Below are positions 36,951-45,769 of a stretch of DNA of 64,000 nt, piece by piece. Within the stretch, counting starts at the first letter, position 1. Each line of letters starts with the position of its first letter. The notes below the pieces were generated by a model. It saw nothing but the letters and a program-made list of their open reading frames with translations. It made no database searches and had not been told where the DNA came from. The DNA is from CAWIMX01 sp963837345 (GTDB lineage Bacteria; Acidobacteriota; Vicinamibacteria; Vicinamibacterales; CAVVIG01): contig CAWIMX010000001.1 of the NCBI GenBank assembly GCA_963837345.1, forward strand, positions 2,418,001-2,482,000, written 5' to 3'. The position numbers were made by a program, and so were the translations under genes.

Positions 36951-37385
36951 ATGCAGTCGCGGCGGCTCGACGAGATCGGCGGCCTGCGGACCTTCGCCGT
37001 TGCATTCGAGGCGGGCGACGAGGTGGTCGACGGGTTGCAGCGCTTCGCCCGCCAAGCCGGGTTGTCGGCCGCGAGTTTCACCGGCATTGGCGGGTTCCGG
37101 GACGTCACGCTCGGATTCTTCGACCTCGAGCGCAAGGACTACGAACGAATCCCGATTCGGGAGCAGGTCGAAGTGGTCGCGCTCACGGGCAACGTCACGC
37201 TCGCGGGCGCCGATCGTCGCGTCCACGCTCACGTCGTCGTCGGCAGGCGGGACGGCACGGCGCACGGCGGGCATCTGCTCGAGGCGCACGTGCGCCCGAC
37301 GCTCGAGATCATGGTGGTGGAGTCGCCGCCCCACCTGCAACGACGCCCCGACCCGCAAACGGGACTCGCGTTGTTGGAGCTCTGA
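36951..37385 (+). CDS. PPC (DUF296) domain protein
   Basis: 144-residue single-domain protein of the PPC/DUF296 family, which forms trimers and is found in plant AT-hook proteins and in stand-alone bacterial forms. Diagnostic stretches: RTFAVAFEAGDEVVDGLQRF, AASFTGIGGFRDVTLGFFD, LTGNVTLAGADRRVHAHVVV and GGHLLEAHVRPTLEIMVVE. No AT-hook is present. The function of bacterial members is uncertain; the conserved His residues could hold a metal. It follows the M50 protease and ends at a strong hairpin shared with the convergent gene. Confidence 0.9.
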   Translation: MQSRRLDEIGGLRTFAVAFEAGDEVVDGLQRFARQAGLSAASFTGIGGFRDVTLGFFDLERKDYERIPIREQVEVVALTGNVTLAGADRRVHAHVVVGRRDGTAHGGHLLEAHVRPTLEIMVVESPPHLQRRPDPQTGLALLEL

Positions 37386-37386
37386 A

Positions 37387-37423
37387 GAAACGGAGGAACG
37401 TAGGACGTTCGTTCCTCCGTTTC
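37387..37423. terminator. bidirectional hairpin terminator
   Basis: Perfect 14-base arms (GAAACGGAGGAACG and its complement) around TAGGACGTT, located between convergent stops at 37385 and 37434. The arms are A/T-rich at their outer ends (GAAA/TTTC), which gives short T runs in both directions. Confidence 0.75.
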
Positions 37424-37433
37424 CCAAGTCCAG

Positions 37434-40400
37434 CTAGAACCCGGGCGACAGCCCGAACTGGAACACCCAGCCCTTGCTCGGGCGATCGAACGGGTGCGAG
37501 AACGCGAACTCGCCGACGGCAAACCCGAGCAGGTTCACCCGCAGGGCCAGTCCGGCGCTCGCCACCCCCTGGCGGTCGCCGCCCAGGAACGACGGCGACT
37601 GGCCCCGATTCCAGGCCACGCCGCCGTCGGTGAACAGCGCCACTTCGACGGGCACGGGCCCGTACATCCGTTCGGTCCGTCCGAAGGGGCGCAGCAGCGG
37701 AAACCGGAACTCGAGGTTGCCGACAAGCATTCGGCTTCCGAGCAGACGGTCGAAGGCCGGACAGGCGCTCTCCGCCGTGGCGACGCAATCCGCGGCGGTG
37801 AAGGTGTTCACGTCGTAGCCATGGACGAGCTGCGGATAGCCGATGTACAGCGGAAACAGGCGCGGGTCTTCGCCGCCGCTGCCGTAGCGTCCGTAGTGCA
37901 TCACGCGCGCGGCAATCGTATAGAACGACACCGGCATGAAATATCGCCGATAGTCGCCGAGCACGCTCGTCAGGTTGATCGAGCCGAACGTCGGCGCCAC
38001 CTCGAACCGGTAGCGCTGGCCCTGCACGGGGCTCGTCGGGCCGAGGCTTGCGGTGTCGAACACGTACGCCGCCGACGAGGTGCCGAGCGTGAGCGGATCG
38101 GCCACACTCTGGGTCGTGCTGTCGTGGGAGAGCCTCTGCCCCGAGAAGAGGGAGGTCACCGTGGTGTCGACGACCTGCTCGAACGAGACGTGCGTCACGC
38201 CGCCCTGGAACTCCACCCGGCGCGCCCGATCGAGGGGATACGCGACCAGCCCGCCCGCGCTCCGCTCCGTCTGCCGGAAGAGGGTGATCTGGTCCACCTC
38301 GACCGGCTCACCGTTCTGGGTGACGCCGAGGCCGCTCGAGAAGCCGCCGCTCAGGTACGGGATCTGGCCGCCCACGAGTCCCCAGTTCCAGCGGTGCGCC
38401 TGATTCAAGTACGCGGCCTGCGCGGCGAGATCGTTGCCGCTCAGGCTGCCGCTGATGGCCTGATTGAACTGGACCGCCGTGATGAGCTGCTGGTTGTTCA
38501 GCAGATCGGCGAACTGCAGCGCGACGCCGCCGGCGATGGCCACTCCGAACCGGCTGGCGCCGGCGCCGACCGTCGGCTGCGCGACGCCCTCGAGATGGAG
38601 GCCCGCATGGTAGGGCGCCACGGGATAGGGCTGCGTGGCGGGAAGGCCGATGGTCGTGTTGTCCAGCAGCTGCACGACCATGCTGTCCTGTCGCGTCAAC
38701 GGAGGCAAGGCGCCCGCGTCGGCGACCGTGATCGGTGTCGGCGCCCGATCCGCAGTGTCGAGCGTGTAGATGTTGTAGTGATCGGCGTCATAGACGCTGA
38801 AGGCCGCGATGCCGCCCTGTGCGGAGACCGACAGCGCCGGGCTGCTTGCCGTGATCCCGCTGACGCCCGTCGTGACGTTGGTGAGCGGCGTCATGGCGCC
38901 CGAGGCGGGATCCAGGCGGTAGAGGTTCGGCACGCCGCTCGGGTTCGACACGACGTAGAGCGAGCGGCCGTCGGGCGACCACTGCGGGTTGATGGTCGAG
39001 CCGTCGACCGTGGAGGGAATCGCCTGCACCGCGGCCGTCGAGACGTCGAGCAGCGCAATCTGGTAGCGGCCGACGCGCAGGGAGCCGAGATCGGTCGTGA
39101 ACCGGTCGGTCACGAACGCCACGCGGCGTCCGTCGGGCGACCATGCCGGCTGCAGGTCCGTAAACGCATCGTCGGTCAGCTGGCGCAGGGCGCCGGCGCC
39201 GAGATCGTAGGTGTAGAGATCCGTCAGGCCCTGCTTCATGCCCGTGAAGACGAGCTGCTGTCCGTCGGGAGACCACGACGGGTTCAGAATCTCGTCCACG
39301 TCGGCAATGGGAATGTCGCGCTGCCGGTCGCCGCTCGACGCGTCGAAGATGGCCAGGTCCGGCGTGGCGCCGGTCATCGCGGCAATGGCGAGCCGCGTTC
39401 CCGTCGGATCCCAGGCGCCCGCCGAGTCGAGCGACTGGATGCTGGAGAAATGGGGGTCGGTGGCCGTGCTCGTGAGCTTGCGGATGACGCGGCCGTCGGC
39501 GGCATCGGCGACGTAGAGATCGGTCGAGAAGACGCCGCGCTGCGACAGAAACGCGATGCGGCTGCCGTCGGGGCTGATGGCGGGGCCGATGTTCAGCTCG
39601 CCACCCAGGCCCTTCCCTTCGATCGTGAGCCGCGCCGTATCGCGCGGTCTCGTCGTCGAGGCGAGCACCGGGCGATAGGCGTTGCGGATGCTGTCGTGCC
39701 AGTCCGAAGACAGATCCTTCAGCTCCATCCCGAGCTGCTTCTTGACCATCGCTTCGATGTCGCCGTTGGCGGCCGCGTCGACGAGCAGGCGCGGAATCAC
39801 CTGGTCGCCCCAGCGCCCGCCGACGTAGGCCCAGAACGCCTGGCCCCAGCGGTAGGGGAAGTACTTCGGATTGTTCAGATCCTTGATGTCGGGCAGCGCT
39901 TCGCGGCTGTCCGCGTCGCGCAGCCACATGGCCGTGTTCGGATCGACGGGGCCGAGCGACAGGTACTCCGCCATGCCCTCGATGAACCAGAGCGGGAGGC
40001 GCTGGGCGCCGTTCTGTCCGGGAGGTGCGTCGGGGTCGGCCGTGACGTCGAACTGGAAGGCGTGCACCAGCTCGTGGCCGATGACGTGGTCGGTATCGGC
40101 CAGCGTCCCGCCGAGCGGCATGATGATCCGGCGGCGCAGCGACTCGGTGACGCCGCCCGTGCCTTCGCCGACGTCGCCGAGGAGATTCGTCTGCCGGAAA
40201 TCCGACGGCGAGGCGTACAGAATCAGCGGTTGGCGCCCACGCAGCTCATGATCGAAGAGCGTGGACAGCCGGGCGTACCAGCGCTCGGCCAGCCGCGCCG
40301 CCTGCTCGGCGCCGACGCGCTCGCGTGAATAGAAGTAGATGTCGAAGTGCTCGGTAGAGAGGACCTGGAAGTCGAGGTTCCGGTACTGGACTTTGTTCTG

Positions 40401-40493
40401 GCCGAAATATTGGCCCCGGGCCGACGGAACGGACGCCGCGAGGCACAATCCCAGAACGGCGACGGTGACGTGCCACCTGCGCGCTTTGCGCAT
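37434..40493 (-). CDS. exported gluzincin-PD40 propeller-outer membrane barrel protein
   Basis: 1019 residues in three parts. After a signal peptide, residues about 30-270 form a peptidase MA-like zinc metallopeptidase: His140-Glu141-xx-His144 (VIGHELVHAFQFD), with the third ligand in WFIEGMAEYLSLG. Residues about 290-590 are TolB-like PD40 propeller repeats (SWSPDGQQLVFTG, AWSPDGRRVAFVTD, QWSPDGRSLYVVS). The last 350 residues look like an outer-membrane beta-barrel of the BamA/Omp85 surface-antigen type, ending KGWVFQFGLSPGF with the terminal Phe. The layout suggests a peptidase and propeller held at the outer membrane by their own barrel. A TACAAT box lies 30-35 bases upstream of ATG. Substrate unknown. 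Confidence 0.88.
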   Translation of the reverse strand: MRKARRWHVTVAVLGLCLAASVPSARGQYFGQNKVQYRNLDFQVLSTEHFDIYFYSRERVGAEQAARLAERWYARLSTLFDHELRGRQPLILYASPSDFRQTNLLGDVGEGTGGVTESLRRRIIMPLGGTLADTDHVIGHELVHAFQFDVTADPDAPPGQNGAQRLPLWFIEGMAEYLSLGPVDPNTAMWLRDADSREALPDIKDLNNPKYFPYRWGQAFWAYVGGRWGDQVIPRLLVDAAANGDIEAMVKKQLGMELKDLSSDWHDSIRNAYRPVLASTTRPRDTARLTIEGKGLGGELNIGPAISPDGSRIAFLSQRGVFSTDLYVADAADGRVIRKLTSTATDPHFSSIQSLDSAGAWDPTGTRLAIAAMTGATPDLAIFDASSGDRQRDIPIADVDEILNPSWSPDGQQLVFTGMKQGLTDLYTYDLGAGALRQLTDDAFTDLQPAWSPDGRRVAFVTDRFTTDLGSLRVGRYQIALLDVSTAAVQAIPSTVDGSTINPQWSPDGRSLYVVSNPSGVPNLYRLDPASGAMTPLTNVTTGVSGITASSPALSVSAQGGIAAFSVYDADHYNIYTLDTADRAPTPITVADAGALPPLTRQDSMVVQLLDNTTIGLPATQPYPVAPYHAGLHLEGVAQPTVGAGASRFGVAIAGGVALQFADLLNNQQLITAVQFNQAISGSLSGNDLAAQAAYLNQAHRWNWGLVGGQIPYLSGGFSSGLGVTQNGEPVEVDQITLFRQTERSAGGLVAYPLDRARRVEFQGGVTHVSFEQVVDTTVTSLFSGQRLSHDSTTQSVADPLTLGTSSAAYVFDTASLGPTSPVQGQRYRFEVAPTFGSINLTSVLGDYRRYFMPVSFYTIAARVMHYGRYGSGGEDPRLFPLYIGYPQLVHGYDVNTFTAADCVATAESACPAFDRLLGSRMLVGNLEFRFPLLRPFGRTERMYGPVPVEVALFTDGGVAWNRGQSPSFLGGDRQGVASAGLALRVNLLGFAVGEFAFSHPFDRPSKGWVFQFGLSPGF

Positions 40494-40522
40494 GCAACAC
40501 CTCCACGAAAGCAGGCTCTCCC

Positions 40523-40528
40523 ATTGTA
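40523..40528 (-). promoter_or_regulatory. -10-like TACAAT upstream of the gluzincin-barrel gene
   Basis: Minus-strand context GTCTACAATGGGAG, 30-35 bases before the ATG at 40493. The same CTACAAT(C/G)GG pattern precedes the genes starting at 46996 and 53120, pointing to a recurring housekeeping -10 in this genome. Confidence 0.45.
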
Positions 40529-40562
40529 GACGCGATTCGGACGGATTTGGCCGTCGAGCCGG

Positions 40563-41069
40563 CTACGGGCTCTTGGACCTGATCGTCACCCATCCCCAGT
40601 AGGAGCGAAAGCCCTCGCCCCAGGCGAAGATGAGGATGCTGCCGCCGTCCCGCGACAGGAACGCGCCGTAGTGCAGCTCGGCCGGGCTCTTCGGCAACTC
40701 GATCGAGAAGTCCTCGAGCGACATGTCGTGCGTGAACGTCACGCGGCGGGACGCCCCCGCGTCGCTCTCGGTCACCAGCCGCCAGGCGGGATTGGGCTGC
40801 GACGTATCGGTGTCGGCCGGCACCTCGACCACGACGCCGTTGGTCGGGCCGTACACGAGGACCTTGCCATCCTCCCGCGCCAGATGGTCGACGCTGTCGA
40901 GAACGAGCGGGGCGTAGGTGCCGCTCACGTCGAGCGTCTTGGACTCGCCGACAATCGTGCCTCCACTCGCCCGGGAACCGTCCTGGCTGGCCCCCGCCGA
41001 GCGCGTGCAGGAGGTCGCCGTGGCAGCGAGGACCACCAGGCCCGCCACTCCGACGCGTGCGCTTGTCAT
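40563..41069 (-). CDS. small lipoprotein of unknown function
   Basis: 168 residues from ATG 41069. The N-terminus MTSARVGVAGLVVLAATATSC is a lipoprotein signal with Cys at residue 21. The mature part has beta-rich stretches (SGTYAPLVLDSVDHLARED, GKVLVYGPTNGVVVEVPAD, GAFLSRDGGSILIFAWGEG), with no family I recognise. The 70-base spacer to the previous gene on the same strand carries that gene's leader, so it probably has its own transcript. Divergent from the ferredoxin-MBL gene, 30 bases apart. Confidence 0.7.
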   Translation of the reverse strand: MTSARVGVAGLVVLAATATSCTRSAGASQDGSRASGGTIVGESKTLDVSGTYAPLVLDSVDHLAREDGKVLVYGPTNGVVVEVPADTDTSQPNPAWRLVTESDAGASRRVTFTHDMSLEDFSIELPKSPAELHYGAFLSRDGGSILIFAWGEGFRSYWGWVTIRSKSP

Positions 41070-41099
41070 ACCGTCCTTGAGTATGCCATCAATCGTTCG

Positions 41100-41978
41100 A
41101 TGGCCCGATGGACCGAACGGCTGGCGGAAAACGCGGCCGGTGAATTCTATGTGGACGCGAGCTGCATCGACTGCGATGCCTGCCGCCAGATTGCGCCCGA
41201 CACGTTCCGCGATCATGGCGGGCAATCGAGCGTGTACCGCCAGCCGGACGACGCCGCGGCGCGCCAGCGGGCGCTCATGGCGCTCGTCGCGTGTCCCACC
41301 GCGTCAATCGGCACTGCCTCCCGGCTGAACGCGCGCGACGGCGCCGCCGCGTTTCCCACACCCGTGTTCGACAACGTGTTCTTCTGCGGGTTCACCGCGG
41401 CGGCGAGCTTCGGCGCCTGGTCGTACCTGATCGTGCGCCCCGAGGCGGAGGGCGGCAACGTGCTCGTGGACTCGCCGCGCTTCGCCGCGCCGCTCGTGCG
41501 GCGCATCGAGGCGATGGGCGGCGTCCGGTTCATCTATCTGTCGCATCGCGACGACATCGCCGACCACGCCCGGTTCGCCGCCCACTTCCACTGTCCGCGA
41601 ATGATGCACGAGGCCGACGGCGCCGAGCGGCTCGGCATCGAGCGCATCGCCGCCGGGCGCCAGGCCGAGCGCATCGCCCCGGACCTGCTGTCGATTCCGA
41701 CGCCGGGGCACACCCGGGGACACCAGGTGCTCCTCTATCGGGATCGCGCGCTCTTCACTGGCGATCATCTCGCCTGGTCGCCGGCCCGCCGGGCGCTGAC
41801 GGCATTCCGCGACGTGTGCTGGTATTCCTGGCCCGAGCAGACGCGCTCCATGGCCGCGTTGCTGGCGTATCGCTTCGAGTGGGTCCTCCCCGGCCACGGG
41901 CGGCTGCACCATGCTCCCCGCGATCGCATGCATGCCGATCTCGCCGCGCTCGTCGGGGCAATGGAACAGAGCACCTAG
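41100..41978 (+). CDS. ferredoxin-metallo-beta-lactamase-fold fusion protein
   Basis: 292-residue cytosolic protein. Residues 15-70 form a single-cluster ferredoxin: Cys22, Cys25, Cys28 (SCIDCDACRQIAPDTF) and Cys65 (ACPTASIG). Residues about 85-290 are a metallo-beta-lactamase fold: SHRDDIADH at 148-156, PGHTRGHQVLLY, the bridging Asp in FTGDHLAW and LPGHGRLHH. The first motif is a variant of HxHxDH, as in other ferredoxin-linked MBL proteins. An oxidoreductase-like or diiron hydrolase role is possible; no substrate can be named. Its stop overlaps the convergent RluA stop at the palindrome CTAG. Confidence 0.85.
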   Translation: MARWTERLAENAAGEFYVDASCIDCDACRQIAPDTFRDHGGQSSVYRQPDDAAARQRALMALVACPTASIGTASRLNARDGAAAFPTPVFDNVFFCGFTAAASFGAWSYLIVRPEAEGGNVLVDSPRFAAPLVRRIEAMGGVRFIYLSHRDDIADHARFAAHFHCPRMMHEADGAERLGIERIAAGRQAERIAPDLLSIPTPGHTRGHQVLLYRDRALFTGDHLAWSPARRALTAFRDVCWYSWPEQTRSMAALLAYRFEWVLPGHGRLHHAPRDRMHADLAALVGAMEQST

Positions 41979-42961
41979 GCACGCCAGGCACCGACGCACG
42001 CCAGCACCTCTGAGAGGTCCCTCGGCACGGGCGCTTCGATCTGAACGCGCGTGCCGGTCACGGGATGGCGGAACGCCACGCGCCAGGCGTGAAGCGCCTG
42101 GCGCGGGAAGTCGCGCAGCCGGGCGGCCAGCGCCGGGTCGGTGACGCGCGACCACCGCGGCTCGCCGTACACCGGATCGCCGACGATCGGCCAGCCCCGC
42201 GCCGCCAGGTGCGCGCGGATCTGATGCATGCGCCCGGTCGCCAGCCGGCAGCGAAGGAGCGCGATCCCCGCCCGCGGCGCGGCGGCGCAGGCGATCCGTT
42301 CGAAGTGCGTCAGGCTCGGCCGACCGTCGGCCGGCGAGGCCTGGACGCGTCGGCGGTCGTCCGGATCCCGGCGCAAGGGGAGGTCGATGCGTCCGGGGGC
42401 CGCCGGCACGCGCCCGTAGACGAGCGCCAGATATTCCTTCTCCGCCGACGACGAGCGGAGCTCGCGCTGCAGGGCCGCGTGCATCGCCCTCGTCTTCGCC
42501 ACGATCAGCAGCCCCGACGTCAGGCGATCGAGGCGCCCGACGAGCGATGGACGTGCGGGCGACGGCCAGTCTCGGGCGCGCCAGAGGAGGGCGTTCAACA
42601 CGGTGCCTGAGGCGTGCCCGTAGGTCGGATGCACGACGATCCCGGCCGGCTTGTTCACCGCGAGGAGATGGTCGTCTTCGTAGAGCAGCTCGAGCTCGGC
42701 GGGCTCGGCCAGCGCCTCTGATCGCCGACGGACCGGTGGATCCATCTCGATCGTCACCACGTCGCCCCATGCCGCGCGCGCGGCGGATCGCCGCACGGGG
42801 ATTCCGTTGACGCGCACGGCGCCGCGTGCGATCCATCGCTGCACCTCGGCGCGCGCGATCGTCCCAGCGGCGCCGCCGACATGCCGTTGCACCACGCGGT
42901 CGAGACGCTGCCCGCCATCACCGCGGTCGGCGGCAAAACTGCGGTGATAGACTGCAGCCAT
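41975..42961 (-). CDS. RluA-family RNA pseudouridine synthase
   Basis: 328-residue enzyme that converts uridine to pseudouridine in rRNA or tRNA. The N-terminal S4 RNA-binding domain (GGQRLDRVVQRHV, VQRWIARGAVRVNGIPV) is followed by the catalytic domain with YEDDHLLAVNKPAGIVVHPT and the catalytic Asp in LVGRLDRLTSGLLIVAKT. The C-terminal part has GRMHQIRAHLAARGWPIVGD. The best start, ATG 42961, overlaps the start codon of the divergent MarC gene (bases CATG). An internal start would truncate the S4 domain, so the overlap seems real. No Shine-Dalgarno sequence is seen. Confidence 0.92.
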   Translation of the reverse strand: MAAVYHRSFAADRGDGGQRLDRVVQRHVGGAAGTIARAEVQRWIARGAVRVNGIPVRRSAARAAWGDVVTIEMDPPVRRRSEALAEPAELELLYEDDHLLAVNKPAGIVVHPTYGHASGTVLNALLWRARDWPSPARPSLVGRLDRLTSGLLIVAKTRAMHAALQRELRSSSAEKEYLALVYGRVPAAPGRIDLPLRRDPDDRRRVQASPADGRPSLTHFERIACAAAPRAGIALLRCRLATGRMHQIRAHLAARGWPIVGDPVYGEPRWSRVTDPALAARLRDFPRQALHAWRVAFRHPVTGTRVQIEAPVPRDLSEVLACVGAWRA

Positions 42962-43583
42962 GGGATCGTTCACGCGGTCGTTCCTCGTGTTGCTCGTTCT
43001 GCTCAATCCCTTCGTCCTCAGCGTCTACCTCACCGAACTCGTCAAGGGCATGGCGTTCCGCCGGTTCGCGAATCAGCTGGCGCGCGCCTGGCTCATCAGC
43101 TTCGCGGTGTTCGTCATGTTCGCCTGGGCGGGCGACCGCCTGTTCGAGAACGTCTTTCAGGTGCGGTTCTTCGCCTTTCTCATTTTCGGCGGGATCACGT
43201 TTCTCATCATCGGAATTCGCCTGATCGTCGGGTCGGGCGAGATGGCGGTGCGCCTGCGGCCGGACGACCAGGACGTGGCGGTGTCGATCGCGATGCCGCT
43301 GATGGTCGGTCCGGGAACCATCAGCGCCAGCGTGCTGGCCGGCGCCAGACTCTCGAAGGGGATGGCCGTCGGCGCGATCGGGCTGGCGCTGGCGGTCGCG
43401 TTCGCGGCCATGCTCCTCTTCAAGCTGGCGCACGACGCGGTGCGCCAGCGCGACGAACGCCTGGTGCGGCTCTACACCGAGATCGCCGGGCGCGTCACGG
43501 CCTTGTTCACCGGCTCGTTCGCCATCGACATGATTCTCCGCGGCCTCGAAGGCTGGGTCGCGTCGCAGGCCGGCGGGTCGTGA
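42960..43583 (+). CDS. MarC-family integral membrane protein
   Basis: 207-residue inner-membrane protein with six predicted membrane segments. Family marks: LLVLLNPFVLSVYL at the start, GGITFLIIGIRLIVG, and the conserved IAMPLMVGPGTISASVLAG. MarC was once linked to multiple antibiotic resistance, but its transport role is unproven. TAGACT at 42948-42953 would place transcription start on or next to the ATG, so the message may be leaderless. An 8-base inverted repeat (ATCACCGC at 42917-42924 and GCGGTGAT at 42941-42948) flanks this region. The stop overlaps the next GTG start. Confidence 0.9.
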   Translation: MGSFTRSFLVLLVLLNPFVLSVYLTELVKGMAFRRFANQLARAWLISFAVFVMFAWAGDRLFENVFQVRFFAFLIFGGITFLIIGIRLIVGSGEMAVRLRPDDQDVAVSIAMPLMVGPGTISASVLAGARLSKGMAVGAIGLALAVAFAAMLLFKLAHDAVRQRDERLVRLYTEIAGRVTALFTGSFAIDMILRGLEGWVASQAGGS

Positions 43584-44437
43584 CCGCGCCGGCCGTCGTC
43601 GCGGCCCTCGCCCTGGCAGCCGCACCCGAGACGGCGGTCGCGCTGGAGATGTCCGTCGACGCGCCGGTCGGCCTTCGCGCCGCGGCCGAGCACGTGCGGG
43701 CCTTCGACGCGTCCCGGCTGGAGCGGTCGCTGGCGGCAGCCGGGCTCCGGATGCCCCGCGACATCCACGTGACCCTGGTCGACGAAGACGACCCCGCGGC
43801 TCGCGCCACGCCCCGCTGGATCGTCGGCCGCGCATGGGGCGACCGCGACATCGAGATCTTTCCGGCGCGCGTGTCGGTGTACCCGTACGATTCGGTCGAA
43901 TCCGTGCTTCGACATGAGATCGTGCACCTGGCCCTCGATCGGCAGGCGGGCGACGGCGCCCTGCCGCGATGGTTCCACGAAGGGGTGGCGCAGGCCATCG
44001 GGAGCGACTGGGGCGTCGTCGACCAGTGGCAGCTTTTCCGCGCCGAAGCGCGCGAGCCCACCGTCGCCGGGATCGCCGCGCTGTTCGAGTCGGACCGTCA
44101 GCCGGAAACTGCCGACGCCTATCGACTCGCGACCGCGCTCGTCGACGATGTGCGGCGGCGTCACGGCGCGGCGGTGCCGGGAGCCATCGCCGCACGAGTC
44201 GCGGCGGGCATGCCTTTCAGCCGCGCGTTCGCCGCCCAGACGGGCGAGACGGTCGACGAGGCCGCCGCCCGCGCCTGGGGCGCGCATCGGCGCGTGTCCC
44301 GGTGGGTGGCCGTGGCGTCGAGCGGCGAGACGCTGTGGGCCGGGATCGTCCTGCTTTCGGTGCTGGCGCTGGCAGCAAGACTGCGCCACCGCGCGCGCCT
44401 GCGCCGGTCTTGGGATGAACTGGACGGAGAGGGATAA
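43580..44437 (+). CDS. gluzincin-type metallopeptidase with C-terminal membrane anchor
   Basis: 285 residues from GTG 43580, coupled to marC by a GTGA overlap. After a probable signal peptide (VVAALALAAAPETAVAL), a peptidase MA-like domain carries His112-Glu113-xx-His116 (VLRHEIVHLALDRQ) and Glu134 (RWFHEGVAQAIGSDW). A hydrophobic segment near residue 250 (LWAGIVLLSVLALAARL) is followed by a basic tail, giving a periplasmic enzyme anchored in the inner membrane. It resembles the N-terminal domain of the 37434-40493 protein at the motif level. Substrate unknown. Confidence 0.82.
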   Translation: MTAPAVVAALALAAAPETAVALEMSVDAPVGLRAAAEHVRAFDASRLERSLAAAGLRMPRDIHVTLVDEDDPAARATPRWIVGRAWGDRDIEIFPARVSVYPYDSVESVLRHEIVHLALDRQAGDGALPRWFHEGVAQAIGSDWGVVDQWQLFRAEAREPTVAGIAALFESDRQPETADAYRLATALVDDVRRRHGAAVPGAIAARVAAGMPFSRAFAAQTGETVDEAAARAWGAHRRVSRWVAVASSGETLWAGIVLLSVLALAARLRHRARLRRSWDELDGEG

Positions 44438-44444
44438 TACAACG

Positions 44445-45765
44445 ATGCGGATGGGCACTGCGGGCGTGGCGGCCGGCGTGCTGGCCGTCGGCGTCGTCGG
44501 CTGGGCCATCAGCGCCCGGTCGGCAGACGAGACGCCCGACGTCGAGGTGCGGACGGTCGCGGTGTCGCGTGGGCCGATCGTCCATCGCGTCGTCGCGGCC
44601 GGGACGATGGACGTCGTGTCGAAGGTGGATGTCGGCGCCCAGGTCTCGGGCACGATTCGCTCCCTCGAGGTGGACTTCAACGCGGTCGTCACACGTGGCC
44701 AGGTGCTCGCTCGCCTGGATCCCTCCTCGTACGCGGCGCAGAGCGCGCGGGCGCAAGCCGCCCTCGCGCAGGCGCGCGCCGAAGTGGGCCGTCGCCAGGC
44801 GGTCCTCGCCGATGCGCGCACGAAGCTGGATCGCGCCCGCGAGCTCTCCAAGACAGGCCTGGCCTCCGAGGCGGATCTCGAAACGGCGCGGACCATCGCC
44901 GACCAGGCCCAAGCCGATTCTGAAGGCGGCCCAGTCGTCGGTGGTCGTGGCGCAGGCGTCGCTCAAGCAGGCGCAGGTCAACCTCGAGTACACCACGGTC
45001 CGCTCGCCGATTGACGGCGTCGTCGTGTCGCGGCAGGTCGAGGTCGGCCAGACCGTCACCGTGCGGCGCGACATCCCGGTGCTGTTCACCATCGCCCAGG
45101 ACTTCAAGCACCTGGAGCTCGACGAGGCGATCGACGAGTCCGACGTCGCCTATGTGAAGCCGGGCCAGCGGGTGACGTTCACGGTCGGCGCGTTTCCGGA
45201 CGTGACGTTCGAGGGATCGGTGTCGCAGGTGCGCCTGCAACCGGATCAGCAGGCGACGGTCACCGAGCTCCCCAACGGGCTGCTTCGCTCGCGGGAGCCG
45301 CGGGTGATCACCTACACGGCGGTCGTGGCCGTAGAGAACCCCGACGAGCGCCTCCGGCCGGGCATGACCGCGATCGCCACGATCGTCGTCAACCGCTGCG
45401 GCGACTGTGTGCGCGTGCCGAACGATGCGCTGGCATTCAAGCCATCACAGGACGTGCTGGCAGCGCTCGACCAGGGTCCGGCCGAGGAGGCTGCAGCCCA
45501 GCCGGCGGTCGCCGACGGCGAGGCGCCCGCGTCCGTGTGGGAGTACCGCGACGATCACCTCGTGCCGGCCATCGTCCGCACCGGCGCCGAGGGCGACCAG
45601 TTCACCGAGATCAGCGGCGGCGACGTCGACCTCGGCGAGCCCGTCGTGACGTCGGCGCGGCTGCCGGTGGCGCAACTGCCGACGGCGCGGTCGCCCCTCG
45701 CCCCGCAGCGCCCCCGGTTCGGCCGCGGCTTCCGTGGAGGCTTCCGGCGGTTTCGCGGACGCTGA
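44445..45765 (+). CDS. RND/MacA-type efflux periplasmic adaptor, interrupted by a +1 frameshift
   Basis: Membrane-fusion protein linking an inner-membrane pump to an outer-membrane channel. It starts MRMGTAGVAAGVLAVGVVGW (membrane anchor), then the lipoyl half-motif KVDVGAQVSGTIRSLEVDFN and a coiled hairpin (AQAALAQARAEVGRRQAVL). The frame breaks after ADQAQAD near 44918-44919. Removing one T continues LKAAQSSVVVAQASLKQAQV, then the second lipoyl half YTTVRSPIDGVVVSRQVEVG and the beta-barrel domain. The repaired protein has 439 residues. The C-terminus is an unusual Arg/Gly/Phe-rich tail (FGRGFRGGFRRFRGR). No pump permease gene follows; the next gene is convergent. Confidence 0.83.
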
Positions 45766-45769
45766 CCGC

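Noticed and set aside
37494..40328. Plus-strand open frame of over 900 codons opposite the gluzincin-barrel gene
   Set aside because: Antisense shadow with Arg/Gly/Val-rich sequence and no motifs.
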